From positions 14,462,258 to 14,526,257 of the forward strand of contig JANCRA010000014.1 of the NCBI GenBank assembly GCA_024362935.1: a stretch of 64,000 nt of DNA, written 5' to 3'. The DNA comes from Setophaga petechia (lineage: Eukaryota > Chordata > Aves > Passeriformes > Parulidae). Position numbers and translations under genes: made by a program. Of this stretch, positions 36,181-50,139 are shown piece by piece (positions within the stretch are counted from its first letter, which is position 1; every line of letters begins with the position of its first letter). Below the pieces are notes generated by a model. It searched no databases, was not told the origin of the DNA, and saw only the letters and a program-made list of their open reading frames with translations.

Positions 36181-39100
36181 CTGGGCTGCTGCCAAGGCAG
36201 GGGAGCTGGGGCAGGCTCTGGGGCAGCTCCATGGCAGCACACAGGGCTGGTTCTGCTCCAGCCTGCTCCTAATAAATGTGATTTATGAGGGCTTCTTTTC
36301 CCAAGATGGTTTGGAAGGAATGGCGTTGATATCTATATCTATCACGTATAAAAAGCAGAGTGAGGTGGTTTTTTGTTTCGTTTTTGTTTGGTTTTATTTT
36401 CCTTAATATCAGACATCTCTGTGGAACAAGTACAAGAATTTATCTCTTTTTTCCCCTGTTTTTAAAGTGTGGTCTTATTCCCTGGATTAAATTTCAACAT
36501 TACCATACAACATTTCACTTACCCTGTGTAGTGTTGCAGTGGTGAATACTGAGATGAAGCTACAGAAATCTGAAATCAAGAAGTTTTTTATCTATTTTAA
36601 AACTGCTCAAAGTCATTCTAAAGTTAGGAATAAGGAAGGTATATTCTCTGGGAAAAGAGGGGACATTCACCACAGTTTGTTTATTCTTCTTTGTTTGCAA
36701 AATAGTCCTCCTTTCACCTTAATAAATAGAAGAATTAATGAAAGCTTTTTTTGGCACCCTGACTATTACTTTTATATAGCCATCAAAAGGAAATGTGAAC
36801 AGGATTGACAATTTCATTTATCTTTGTGATAGAAATGCAAAGTAAAGAATTTGTAGCAAGTTCTGTGCACATCATAATAAAAGGGCAGCAAGAAACCCTT
36901 TTCCAGCCAGTGCAATTTATTTACCTCTTTTCAAAATCAACTCCTTATTGTGTGCCTACAAATCTGCCTGCTCTGAATACGCATTCAAAGAGGAAGAAAA
37001 CAGGGCAACTTTCAAAAGGATATTACAGAGGAAATTGCAAAAAGTACTTTGCAATTAGTTGGAAGTTTTGTCAAATTGGACAGTGCATTTTTGTGCATTT
37101 CAATAAGGTATAAAAAATGCACTCAGCTGGTGACCAGGGGAAAGGGGAGCCAGTGTGAGATGAGCAAGGTCCCTTCCTCAGCAGCCCCAGCGAGCAGTGT
37201 CCATCCCCAGGAAAGGTGCAGAGGCTCTCATCTGCAGACGGTCAAAGAACAGAGGAGATGGTGACCCTGGGGCAGAACTGATTCATGCATGCTGTGATTA
37301 GATACTGCTAGGTAAAAAGGAGTGTAAGATGAAGGAGCTGAAATGAAGCCTTTGAAGTTCTCCTTCTCCATCACAGAGGCTTTTCCCTTCCTGTTCCCTG
37401 AGGATGGAGATTGTTAGCTGTCTGCTGTGGGTGATCCCAAAGAACTAAAAACACTGCTTAAAACCACACAAGTTTGGTACAACAGCTTGGAAGAAATGAC
37501 CTAAATCTGCCTGCCCCCACCTGCCCAGGTCCAGTGGCTGTGTTGGCCCTCACTGTTGCAGCTCCACACGTGCATCCCTGGGCATTCCTGACTCATCCTC
37601 AGCTGGAAGAAGGCCCTAGTAGGAGTTAGCCAATGTCTGGAGCCCTGAAAGGCCTTTCCTGCTAAGATGGCTGGGGAAAGGAGCCATTCATTGAATGCCA
37701 TTCAATTCCATGAGCAGGAGATTCCAGCAGTTCCCAATGAGAACCAAGGTCAGTAGTAACATTTATATAAAATGTACTTGGGGTTTGTTACAGGAATGGG
37801 AAGAAAATTTACTTCTTGGGTTGAGGAGAAAAGCATCAAGCAAAGTTCTAGAAATAATTAATTATGGGCAAAAGCAAAGCAAGTTTTTCAAACACAAATG
37901 CTACAGTGCCCATCAGGCACCTGCAAGAGAATTCCAGAAAATCAGCCATGAGAGGTGACTGATAACAATGAGCAGCTGGGGGAAAATGACAGACTCTCCA
38001 TGCCACTCCAAGCTGGTATTTCCACAGGGTCCTAACCAAAGAATGGATCCCCACCACTGCTGTTTAACTAAACCAAAGGTTTATGTGGCTCTTTGTCCTG
38101 GAGTCAAAGGTGCAGTCTCTTCACAGAGATTGTTAAACTCAACTCACAAAACCTCCAGTTCAAAGACAGGGATAAAACCAAAACTGTTGTTGAGTCCAAG
38201 ACAGGAACTTGGTGTTCAGTTTGGCAGCGAGGGCATCAGGAACACCTTCCTCCTTTCCTCTGTCTCTAAACACCAGCACAAATCAAATGTGGAAGAAAAT
38301 AATTCTTCAGTAGAAACAATTCTGAACACAGAGTTTTCATGTGCTTTCTCTGCTTGGCATTTCATTGAATTTGCAGAAATCTGACAAATCTAACCAACCA
38401 TTAAAGTGTGTAATAACTGTGATAACTAAAAAGCATGCTTTGAGGGAGCATACACAAGCAAATGCAGACGATGAGGAAACATAAGTAGAATTTCTGATTC
38501 ATGGTGAAGAGATTGAATCATTTGGTCAGACAGTTTTAGTAATTCGTCATTTATTCATTAACTTGTACTGCAGAATACTCCTACTTATTTTGAGTGCAAT
38601 GGCAAAGTACAGCTGCACAGAATGTGGGCAGAGAGCTAATAAAGGAGAGTTTTAGGACAGTTGCTATTCTAGATTTGTAAGCAGACATTTCCATAATTAA
38701 TAGTGGAATCACCACATCCAAAACATTCACTTGTGTAAAATGCCCTCACATATTATCAAGGTTATACTAAAGCCTATCAATAACTTTGGAGAATTTTTAA
38801 AAATTGTAGGCTAATATATTTGTAGACTAAAAGATGAATCATTAGGTTTTGCAACAAATTTAACTTTGTAAATAAGACCTTTTCCACAGCCTATAATTTC
38901 TGATCACACATCTATAGAAATTCATGCTATGGTATTTACATTTCATAAACTACAAAGGTTGTTTCCAGTGTGTGTGGAATATTGTGTCAAATGCTCAGAG
39001 CAATACAACTCAATAGCATAGAAAGTTGTAGTTTGCTCAATATTTTTGGAAGCAGGTCTCTGTCAAAAGTGCAACTTGTTCTTTCTACCTGAGTAAGCCC

Positions 39101-39710
39101 CAAGTTCAAATGCAAGCAGATGAAAATTTTAGTCTTAGCTTGAAGTCTACCATGAGCCAAGGAGTCTGGAAAGTTATCAGCTGTTTCTCAGGAAAAGGTC
39201 AAAGATAACTGCCATAACTGCCAGCAGCTGTGGCTGGATGTACAGGTTGATCCAAGTACACCAAAACAACAAAAAACATCTTGGAAGAAAAACAAAGTAC
39301 ATATGGCAGTGTCTTAAAAATGTAAATCTTTACAGCAGTCACATTAGAGGAGAAGCCTGCCTGCTTTTTTAGTCATCTCTGGTTATTAATTTAACCCTGA
39401 AAATGTGAGATATTTTGGAGGTTTCATGTCAGCATGCTGGGGAGGCCACCCCAGCCTCACTGCCTGAGTCCTTGTAGCCATAATTGCCAATTTCAGGCCT
39501 CTGCTTTCCACAGATCTGCTTTTGGCTTGATGGTATCATGCTGACAGAGAACCTACAGACAACAGAAGAGCTTCCTAATGAAAAAAAAATATTGCTTGTT
39601 TTTATCAGAATTTTCAATAACCATGTGATTCACTGCCATGAACTTCACCATAGTCTAATCAGCCAACCAGTCCTGCCTATTTGACTTGGCTTTTCTAATC
39701 CAAGAAGGAT
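36181..39710. other. Intergenic sequence
   Basis: AT-rich single-copy DNA. No exon or repeat family is supported. Short frames at 36360-37113 are chance. Confidence 0.5.
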
Positions 39711-39732
39711 TAATCTAATCTAATCTAATCTA
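39711..39732. repeat. Short (TAATC)n microsatellite
   Basis: Four tandem TAATC units are followed by TAAAAC. Confidence 0.85.
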
Positions 39733-39821
39733 AAACAAGGCCATGAAGTTGGACTTTAAAATACACATTTCATGAAAAGGAAAGGTTTTGTAGAAAATCA
39801 TAAGCAGCAGTGAGAAAGCAT

Positions 39822-40217
39822 TGTGGCATTTTCAGGATCCTAGAATAGAGGAGGAATGATGAATCTGACTCCATGCTCTCAGAAGGCTGATTTATTATTT
39901 TATGATATTATATGATATTAAAGAATGCTAAACTAAACTATACTAAAGAATAGAGAAAGGATACTTACAGAAGGCTTTACAAGATACTAATGAAAATCTG
40001 TGACTCTCTCCAGAGTCCTGACACAGCTGGACTGCAATTGGTCATTAAGTCAAAACAATTCACATGTTGGATAAACAATCTCCAACCACATTCCAAAGTA
40101 GCAAACACAGGAGAAGCAAATGAGATAATACTGTTTTCCTTTTTCTCTGAGGCTTCTCAGCTTCCCAGGAGAAGAATCCTGGGCAAGGGGACTTTTCCAG
40201 AAAATATGACAGTGACA
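39822..40217 (-). mobile_element. Diverged solo LTR related to the 23533 and 40531 elements
   Basis: It shares the landmark TCTGACTCCATG, the block AGAAGGCTGATTTATTATTT, an ATACTAAAGAATAGA stretch, and the closing GAGGCTTCTCAGCTTCCCAGG with the other two LTRs, in the same order and orientation. It begins TGTGGCATTTTC and ends CAGTGACA. No flanking duplication could be seen (AAGCAT left, GAACCA right), so the ends are tentative and the copy is probably older or a different subfamily. No retroviral genes adjoin it. Confidence 0.65.
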
Positions 40218-40530
40218 GAACCATCACCCATAAGGTAAGAGGATACTCTATGAAGCAGATAATGTAATCCTGGTAATCAGAACAAGATGAAGCGTGGTGA
40301 CGTTATGATTTGAAATCCAAATCAGAAGTTTCCCATCCAAAGCCTCCTTTGAAACACTGGGGATGGTGTTTATAGCAGGAGCCATGTGTGCCATAATGAA
40401 AGAAAAGACAGAAAACATTTTCACGGGGGTTTTGGCTTTAGAATGCATTTTGGCAAGGATTTGGCTGTCAGGAGCTGGTCTTGGAGGCACAGCTGGGTGG
40501 CTGAGGCAGAGCAGCCTCTCTGCAGCACGG
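40218..40530. other. Spacer between two related LTRs
   Basis: These 313 bp contain no retroviral motif, primer-binding site or polypurine tract that I recognise, so the two flanking LTRs are better read as independent insertions than as a collapsed provirus. Confidence 0.5.
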
Positions 40531-40916
40531 TGTGGTGGTGTTCATTGGGGTCCCAGGATGAGGGAACAGATGAGAATCTTGACTCCATGCTTCAGAAGGC
40601 TGATTTATTATTTTATTATATATATTATATTAAAAGAAAATTATATATTAAAACTATACTAAAAGAATAGAAGAAAGGATTTAATCAGAAGGCTTGAACA
40701 GAATAGAAAAGAATGATAATAAAATCTTGTGACTGACCAGCGAGTCTGAGACAGCTGGGCTGTGATTGGCCATTAATCGGAAACAACCACATGAGACCAA
40801 TCAAAGATGCACCTGTTGCGTTCCACAGCATATAATTATTGTTTTTCTTTTCCTCTGGAGATTCTCAGGAGAAAAAATCCCAAGGAGAGGATTTTTCACA
40901 GAACAGCATGTCTGCA
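40531..40916 (-). mobile_element. Solo LTR (386 bp), same family as 23533
   Basis: It begins TGTGGTGGTGTTCA and ends CATGTCTGCA, collinear with the 23533 copy throughout: GGATGAGGGAA, CTGACTCCATG, the AATAAA-rich tract on the minus strand, CTGTGATTGGCCATTAAT, CCACATGAGACCAATCA and GATGCACCTGTTGC. The flanking hexamers GCACGG and GCCCAG match only 4 of 6, suggesting an older insertion than 23533. Confidence 0.75.
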
Positions 40917-41110
40917 GCCCAGGCGTGTCCCCAGAGGGCTGGGTGTGCTTTGTGGCCGTGCGGGTTTGCTCAGCCCCGGTCCGTGCGGGGGCAGCGCTGC
41001 CCCTCGGTGCCCCGCACACAGAGCGCTCCTGACATCCCTCCCCACTGCCACCACCAGGCCAGGGGACTCCTCCCGAGGGGTACAGCACGGCCCAGGGAGG
41101 CTGCACTGCT
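40917..41110. promoter_or_regulatory. Isolated CpG-rich patch beside the LTR
   Basis: About a dozen CpG dinucleotides fall within roughly 190 bp (for example GGTCCGTGCGGGGG and GCAGCGCTGCC), whereas the surrounding kilobases have almost none. It could be a small orphan CpG island or promoter, or a remnant that is simply unmethylated. No exon is supported beside it, and the overlapping frames on both strands look like nothing known. Confidence 0.35.
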
Positions 41111-44100
41111 GGGGAAGATGCAATAGAAATAGACGAGCAGAAAGTGTCACACGTGGAGCTTTTATACACTGAATAATAACTGGGAAACAGGCTGAGCTTC
41201 CACATAGGCTGGTTTAACTTGGGAGCATGGAATGGGCTGCAAATGCACACCCAGCTCTAAGCAAAACACTGCTTTTGCTGGGATAGAAAACTCTGTCAGT
41301 GCTTAGATTTGTCCTCACAGTGCTCATCTGCTAACATTGTATTAGTAATTAGTAATAATCAGTATTGTGGCTGAATCCATTCTGGGCATCACCACGGTCA
41401 ACATCTTCATAACTTCCCAGCTTCCTCCTGAAAACCTGAACTCCACAGTAGCCATAACTAGTGAGTGGTAGCAGGATGACAGCTGAATGCAAAGAGCCCT
41501 AAGAGAGAACACATATTGTGTTCAACTTTATACAGGATTATGAGGATTATCTCCTAAAAAAAGATCAAAATAAGGCAGACCTTCTGAACAATGGAAATCT
41601 CTAACTAGCAGTGTGGTCAATTTATTTAAACAAATGTCTATTTTTACGTAGTGGATTAATCTCAGATTAGTGAAGTGAAAGCCTTAATATTTAAGCATCT
41701 GTAAACATCTGAATTCTAGATTTTTTATGAAGTTGTAACTGTTTGTTTCAAACACCTTTCTGCTCATGAAACCTTTATGTTTCCCTGTGGCTGCAATGCC
41801 CTGCAGGCAGGTGAGGCTCTGAACAGGCTCTGCTCCTGGGCTGGGCAGGACCCTCCTGGGACCACTGCCTTGCAAAGCCTCACAAATGTCCCCCATAAAT
41901 CCTGAGTCCCAGAAACCAAATGAATTCCCAGCATCTGTGGAGCCTGCCCTGCCCCATCCACCTGGAATTCACTTGATGGGATGGAATTCACTTCCCTGGG
42001 CCGGCTGCCTGCAGCGAGCTGCACACGGCTGAGCTGCAGCCTGGGGAAGAAGCATTCTGCTCAGCATTTGGCACTGTGCAGAGGGTTTAATCTGAGCAAA
42101 GTCACATCCAAGCACCAGAACTGTCACCCAGAAAAGAGGCCAGGAAGGGAGAGAGATGTTGATGTGTTTGAGTTTTGGTATCTGTGTGTTATCCCTGCAG
42201 GAGGAGCACCTGCAGTCAGACACATGCTCATCCCCAGCCACTTTGAACAAGTGTGTTTAGCAGGTTTTTCTCTAAAAGTCTGCAAATATAACTATTTATC
42301 CATGAAACTCCTTGTTAGATCCATTTGCCCACCTCTAAAGATTCATTTAATGAAGACATTTTCTCTCAGACTTTTCCAGGATGCTTTTGTAGATTAATTG
42401 CTGGGACTTGTGTATTTCTGCAGTGGTCATTATTATTTTCCTTGAATCCATCTTTCAATATGTTAAATACCTCTTCTGAGCATTGGGCTTTGTCTACAGC
42501 CAGTGTTTTCTGCCCACCCTTTTCACACCTAACAAACTCCTGTCTGATGAAAATTATTAATTACCACTCTGTAATGCACAGCTTCTAATCCACACCTACC
42601 AAATGAGCTGCTGAGGTTAGGTTTTGGTGTTTCTTACTAGAATCTGTACAAAAGGATGACCTGTCAGAAGTTAACCAGTTCAGATCTTTGGATAAGGGAA
42701 GTGAGAAATCATTATTTTTAATTTCATTTTCTTCAGAACACTGAGAAAAAACATCAGAGTCTGCATATGAAGGATGTGGAATCAAGAATTATCTGCCTTT
42801 TAGTTTCCATATTCATTCCTTTTTTTATGGCAATATCTCCCCAGGTCTTCTAGTGCCACAAACTCTTTGGAGAATGGGGAGAGGCTTCTCTTCCTGGATG
42901 TCTTTGATCCTTTGGGGCTATGCAACTCCTTCTTCTTTGGAAAAAAATTCTTTTAGGGCCATGGGCTGCAGGCAAATTACCCGTAAGAAAATTCATCCTG
43001 GCCAGGAGTGTGTTCCAGCCTTGCCAGCCAGAAGTTGAATCCATCCCTCCCACCTCAGTTTCCCAGGTTGGTGCCTGGAGCTCTGAGCCCAGCCTCTCAT
43101 AACTGAGTGCCAGCATCTGCCTGACACAGCCCCACTGGCCAGACCCTCTCATTTTGGGGATAAGCAGCTCCATTTCCTGGATGGATTTTCCTTCAGTTGG
43201 AGTCCTTCCTACCATAAAATACTGATGTGTCAAGAGGCCATTCTAAACCTGCCCAGTGTCACCTCCCACATCCATCAGCCGTGCAGCTCTGTAACCACAG
43301 TGAGGACACAGCAGCAGGTACCTGACTCTGCTTGGAGCAAAGAGTCATTCCAGGTGTCACTTGGGAGCCATGGTCCCTCACAGCCCCCTGGAGCAGTGGG
43401 TAAGGGCTTGGATCACCAGCAGAATGAAGAGGTGCATGGTCAGTGGAAGGTTATCTGCAAACTGTCCCTTCCCTTCTCCTTCCCACGAATGCAGGCTGGG
43501 GTGGGGGAGTGGGATGAGCCCCTCTCTGCCAGGCTGCTCCAGCCAGGCCTTCTCACCCAGCCACAGCTGCTGAGAGGAGCAAGAACAGAACAGGGAATTG
43601 AGGCCAAATTCTCCTTCTTTTTCATATAGAAAAAAAGTAATATAAATGATTGAGTCAGAGCATCTGATTCATCCATACAGCATGAGGTCAGGTGTTTCAC
43701 TTGATAAACGAAGACATTGACTTATTATCTCAGTTCTGGCAGAATTATTAAGAGTGTGTTTACATTCAAGCTCATTAAGAGAGACATCTGAAACCAGAAG
43801 CATCCAAAATTAATGGATGCTTTTTGAGACTGTTGGCTTCAATGAGTTGTGTTGCATTCTTTTATTAAGTGGATAGGTTTTTGTGGTTTAGGCAGAGAGC
43901 AGCTGCAGACAGTTCCTTAAAAAAATGTAAATGTATTCTTAATCTGTAAAAGAAAATGAATTGAATACCTAGAAGCTTTTCTGTGCACCAGTCCACATAT
44001 TTGCACCCAATATGATTCCCCATGTTGTATGTGTTTTATGTGTACTACAAGATTGTTGTTTCACTTGAGCTTTTCCTTGCACTCTGAACTTTTGTGCTCT

Positions 44101-47100
44101 GGTATTAATTGGAAAGATGGGATTTCTGTACATTTCCTGATTACACTGACTTAACAAAGGTCATGATTTTGGCTTTACCAACTCACCAGATTCACACTGT
44201 CAACACCTTTTCTCTTGCTGTCTCACACACCCATGACTCCAAAACATGGCACATTGATGTGCTATGGACTCAAACCCCAAACTGCCAGCTACAGTAACCC
44301 ACATCCATTTGGAGTATCCCCTTGTGTTCTCACAGCTTAAGTGCCACTTATAAAGGTGTTTAATATAGAAAATCCTTTAACTCATTTAAAGCACAACTCT
44401 GACTATCACATATCTATGTAGAGACACTATGTCTCTCTATATAAATAGAAATCTACATAAAATAAAATGCATTGTGTATTAAAGAGATTTTATAACACTT
44501 GGTGCTGGTGGAAGGCCCACGGGTGAGCACAGGAGGGTTCCCCTGTACCTGGTGAGGAACCAGAGGCCATCACTGCAGAGGATGCTGCAATCCTGCTGAC
44601 TCAGCTTGCCCCTGCCTTCTGCAGGAGCAGGTTCCTCTCACCCACAGTGCCTCATTCCTCAGCTACCAGGCAGCCACATCAGGAAACCTAATTCAACCAC
44701 ATTTAAACTAAAGCTTTTCTACCAGCTTGACCAGAGGGATGCAAGAGATGACTTTCTAATGGTAACTGTTTTCCTTCCAATTGTTTATCAAGTATTTATT
44801 ATTAAAAAAAAAAAAAAGAAAAGGAAAATAAACCATGTATCCTCAGCAAATAAAACTCACTTCCCCACCTCTACTATAATCAGGCTTTATTTGCTTAGTA
44901 TCTGCAATGTAGCAGTAATTATACTAATTCTCCAGTCACTCATTGAATCTCTCTCGAAGAACTGGATAGATGTGACTTGAATTTCTCATCCTTTAGATTT
45001 TCTAGCTTCATACTAGAGGAGAGCCCAGCATGATGTGATCCTGGCAATGCAAATAATGTACAGGAAAGACAAAACAATCTTAGCTTTTTAAAAGAGCAAA
45101 GCAAACTCTCTGGTTTTACACAGGGAAAAAGCTATACTTTTCTTTATAATATTGCACAACATCTCCTCCCCCTTTAGATTTGGAGATTGTTGAGACATTT
45201 GTATTGCAGGTCACAGAAACAGTTGCAGAACTGAGATACCTAAGTGTTTAAGAACTTGCTGCAGATCTGTTGGTTGCTCACATGGATTTCTTTCCTTATG
45301 AGGTGCTGGGAATTCTCTGAGATCAAATATATGTTGGTTTTCTATATGGGAGATGTTAGGAATATCTGTGAGTGGGAAATACAAGGAATTGCCAAACTCA
45401 GAGGTGTTGTCTCTTGGACTTAGATAATGGTGATCTAATATCATTTCTAAAGATCTTGGTATAAGCCAAACATTTTACTCCCAGGAAGTAACCACAGTGT
45501 GTAGGTAGAGACATTTCAGAGTCAAAAAAATTCACCTACATTCTGTTGGGCACTGCTGGGACATCTTGGAGTCAGAGCTTCTCCTGGTAATGTGGAATTT
45601 TGGCTGCTACCCTGCACTTAGCACACTTCTGCAAAGCAGAGTATTTTTTCTAATTCCCAAGACTGAGCTGAGTTGGCTTTTACTCCTCTCTCTGCCTCTG
45701 GGTGATCCACCTCACTCAAGCTCTTCCCAATAAATTTGCTCAATCCCTTTGGTATGCAGGGGTTGCACTGAGCAGTGGAGGAGCAGCAGCTCCCATCTGC
45801 TGCAGGCTGAGCTGCCAAATGCCAGCCCCACGTGCTGATGGACCTGACAGATGACAATTTTTGTATGTTTTCTTCTCATGCCATCTTATACCCCAGTCTG
45901 TTGGGCAGCCAGCATCATGTCTTTTATTAAAACAGGCTATATGCTATAAATTTCAGGTATGTTTTACCTGAATAACCTGCCTTTCTGGCTGTCTTTGGTT
46001 TTGTTGTAAGCATGGTGTACTAGAATGTGAGATTTTGTTGCATTATTATGAAGATGTTGTCCTCTCTTTCCATATGTTTCTGCATGAGTGTCTCATCCTG
46101 TTAGATCATTTAACAAAGAATGTCAGATAAGAAAGCAAAAGTAGAAACTAAAGTTAATTAAAAATGCATTGGCTGCATAAAGTGAGCCTGGCCAGAATGC
46201 AGAAACATGCTTTCTACCTTAATCAGTTTCATGGAAAGTTAAATAGAGTTTTGTGGTGGAAATGTCACTTGTCCAGAGTAAGGATAAATAAACCAAAGAG
46301 GTAGCACAGTCTGCCAGTTTTAACCCTGAATTTCCTCATATGACACCAACCAGCTCTTTCTGAGATACCGTGTTAGACTTCTGACTATCACCTGGATCCT
46401 GGAATAGCTTCAAGGCAGTGCAGTCCCTGCTTGGAGATGGGAAATGGGAAATTCACAGGGTATATTGAAAACAATCCAGCCCTTTGAACTTGCTGGTTTT
46501 ATGACCTTTTACAAACTACTTCCAGGAACACAAATATGGTGTTCATATTTGATCAGACCAAAACAGGGATTGTTTTGGGCCTGATCAGAACTGGAATTAT
46601 GGGGGGTGGGGAGAAGGCAGAAACAAGGCAATTACACCTCCTGATTTGATGTTAAACCAGTGACATTTTAAAGGCAACCAGGGTGGCAGTTGCCAGCCTG
46701 TTTTTATGAGCTGCTCTGAGATAGAAGCTCCACAGTGAAGGTCACTGTGCTGGAAGCAGAGATGTGAGCATTTTAGCATCTCTCTACTTTTGCTTTTTTG
46801 GGTCTCTTTCACACCCAATATTCTTTTCTGCCCTCACCTATTTTCCACAGCAAATGCAGTTTGCAGAAGCCCCTCAGCCACAGCACCCTCAGGCTCCAGG
46901 GGGGCACCCTGAGCCCCAGAGTGGGCTGGAACCCCTCATGGGAGCTGAGGGACAGCACTGTCTGCTCCAGCCCTCCATGCCCACAGGGGTCACGTGCAAA
47001 GCATTTACTTTCTGTGACTAGAAGCAAAATTGGCTCCTGAGACTACAAAAACATGTCAGTCTAACGAGAAAAATGAGAAGGAAAAAAAAACCCTGACAAA

Positions 47101-50100
47101 AATCTAAGAATAGAGTGTTGAACAGGGCTTATTTCTGCCAGAGGATTTAGGGGAGAGATGAATATTACTTAAATATGGTAGGAATACCATGTCACATCAA
47201 GAATGTTACACCAGTTCAAAGTATGTCTCATCCCACATGCTTTGTGTGTGTAAATTTGGACGTTTTTGCAGCTTTCTCCTTTCCAAAGGTAATCTGCACT
47301 GCCCTAATTTCTGAGTGGATTAACTCCAAAGAGGAGAGAAGGCTCCCCAAGCAGCCATTAGAAAGTATTTTGGTCATTCAAACAGAGGAGCTGCTAGTCA
47401 TTTTAAAGTATTACAGGGAGAATTTACAGACATTCTCCAAAGTAATCAGCTACACAGTGCTGGAGCCACTTAGGGGATTTCATGATTTCCTGTAAAACAG
47501 AGTCCAACAGCACCAAAAGAGGTGTGCCCCTCCCAGCCCTGTGAGTGACAGCCCTGCCTGAAGCACTCACCCACTGCTCACCATCCCTCCCCTCCCAGGG
47601 CCACGGGTGCTCCTGCATTCCATACCAGGGGGATCTGGGATAGTGGGGAGGATGGCAATGGGACTCAGAGATGGCAGAGGTGGCTGTCCTTTCAGAGGAA
47701 CTCTGCTGGTTCCATCCAGTGCTCCCTTCAGACTCCTCCTGGCTCACCTGGAAGGCTGCTCAGGAGTTGGGGACTTCAGAGCTTTCCCTGCCACCATCCC
47801 CTCGAGGAATGAAGCCACTTGTACAAAGTGATGGGGAGCCCTGTTACAGAACAAATGCTCCTGTGCTTGGGTTAATCCTACATTAAAGGGATTTTCTAGT
47901 AAAATCTGATTTGGAAGGGGAATGCCATAGGATTTCTCTGTTAAAACAAGCTTCAGTTTGCCCAAGTGTAAAATATTGTTACCTATCTGCCATACAGACA
48001 GCTGCAGCAAAAAAATAAGGTCATCAACTAAACATGGCCTTTACTTTAAGCACCTGAATAGTTTCCCTGATTTCTTAGAATTGCTGGATGATGCTGCAGA
48101 ATCAGCAACTACAAAGTGAGCTTCTCCCTGTGACATTCCTGCCATTTGTCACCTGGTTGGGGTAAGAGTGCAGGCAGGTGACAGCTTTTGCTGTGGAAGT
48201 CCCTTTTGCTAGTGGGGTTGAATCAATAAATGACTTCAAATGCTGCTATGATCCTAAGAGCAAGATGATTTGCACAGAGTACTTGCTAGTGAGTGTAGAG
48301 CACCATAGTCCCTCATTATAGTTTTAGCAGGAGAACATAAAAAGAGTCTTGGATTACTCTAACTTGAGACTGTGAAAACCACACTGTTGTGTTTCTTATT
48401 CCTTACTTTAATTGAACACCAAGATATCAGCACTTCAGTGTCAGCTGCTTCACATAAAATCAAACTTAGAGGGTAGTAAATACAGCAGAACTGAAGGTTT
48501 AGTGTTATATATTGAGAGAACCATTCAAGATAGAATTGTCTTAACCAACACTACTACTACAATAACAACCTTAAATTTATTAAAATAGAACTAAGTTTAA
48601 ATGCACTTGCCTTTCCTTTTCATTTTTATTACATATTTTTTATCTCTAAGAACCAAAATTCACTTAACATAAACTGGGTATTTTCACTTTCCCAGCTGTT
48701 GTAAATTTTCACAATGTTGCAATCTCAGAAGAACTTTCGAAACATCAATTTTAATAAAAACTTGACTAAAAGTGTTTAAAACATGATTTGTCACTAGCCG
48801 TTTGATATAAAAATTACTTGTTTTGATCCTGCTTATCCAACAGGAGCTTTCTAATCAACCCTTGTGCAGAGGGCACAAAGTTGTGGAATTGCCTCTCTAG
48901 CAGCAGACCAACTTAACCCATTCCTGGGATTTGACTGGGAGACTGGTGCTGCTGAGCAGAGAGGCTGCTGGATTTGCTTTCTCAGGTGTGTCTGTCCTGA
49001 TGGCCTTTCCCTGCCTTCCTCATGTCCTGGTGGGTGGAGCAGTGCCTGGGGACTCTGGCACAGTGACAATAAACCCCCTGCACTGATAGGTGGCCCGGGG
49101 CCACATGTGAAAAAAGGAATAATGCTGGATGAGGCACGCTGAGCTTTTGGGTGAAAAAGCAGAGTGTCAGCAATTATTACACTATTTAATTAAACCAGTG
49201 TAAACTAGTAATTACAATAAGTTTCTCTGACTGGTGGGGGCTAACTCCACCTGCCTGGGGAACTGGGCCCTGCCTGGGGCAGGATTTAGGCTCCCAGTAA
49301 CCAATCTGGAGAAAGGCAAGTTGCTGTTCAGGGAAATTGTCATGGACCTGCCAGAGGACTGTCACAGGTTTTAAGTCACGGTAAGATCAGTAGGAATGGC
49401 TGAAAATTCTCTGAAGAAAATAATTTCCAGCAAGAAGTATTGATTTGATGCAGTTTGGGTATTCTTCAGGACTGTGTGAATTTTACTGGAACTTCCAGAT
49501 GGAAACCTTGCAAAGGTGGGTTTTCCTAGCAGGGAGCCAGCAGCTGGCAGAGTCCAGAGACCTCCACCAGAGATTTTTCTGATGGGACAGGGAGGTAGCT
49601 GGGGAGTGTTGGAGACTAGATCAAAACTGGTCTGATTTAGTTATTCAAAAAAAGAATGTTCCCAAATATTTTGTTCCATAGAAATCTTCATGTATCCAGA
49701 TAACACATCATGCATCTTTTTAATGGTATAGAATGAAACCATTAAAAATATAAAGGAAATTTTCTGCAGATCTTAAAACACACGTCCCAGGCCATCACAG
49801 TGATTCAATAAAGTTGTGGCTGAACAAAATGGTGACTTTTAATGGAATTTCCAGGAGGATGGGGGGAAGGGCAAATATTTTAGAAATGCACCTCAAATTT
49901 ATTAAAATACAGCTCTGTCACAATAGTTACTGCAAAAATCAAATTCTGCTTATTATTTATACACACTGTAATGACTTTACTGATGACTTTTCACGCTTCT
50001 ATTTTTTAATTGGGACATTAGCCTGAGAAACAGCTGATCCATGGACACGTTTTCTTGTTATGTTGCTGTTTTCTAAATCAATAAGAGTAGGTTTTGTTGG

Positions 50101-50139
50101 GGTTTTTTTCCTTACTGTATTTTACCAAGTACCAAACGT
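41111..50139. other. Intergenic DNA upstream of VSTM2B
   Basis: About 9 kb of single-copy, mostly AT-rich DNA. It holds a poly-A run at about 44805 and GC-richer patches at about 43270-43580, 46870-46990 and 47500-47830. I support no exon. Distal enhancers of the downstream gene may lie here, but nothing in the sequence alone proves one. Confidence 0.45.

Noticed and set aside
35467..36406. Repetitive proteins of about 250 residues on both strands
   Set aside because: They are products of the 79-bp array; different frames give equally long peptides.
39822..40916. A single proviral remnant with two LTRs
   Set aside because: The LTRs differ strongly and the 313-bp spacer has no retroviral signal; independent insertions are simpler.
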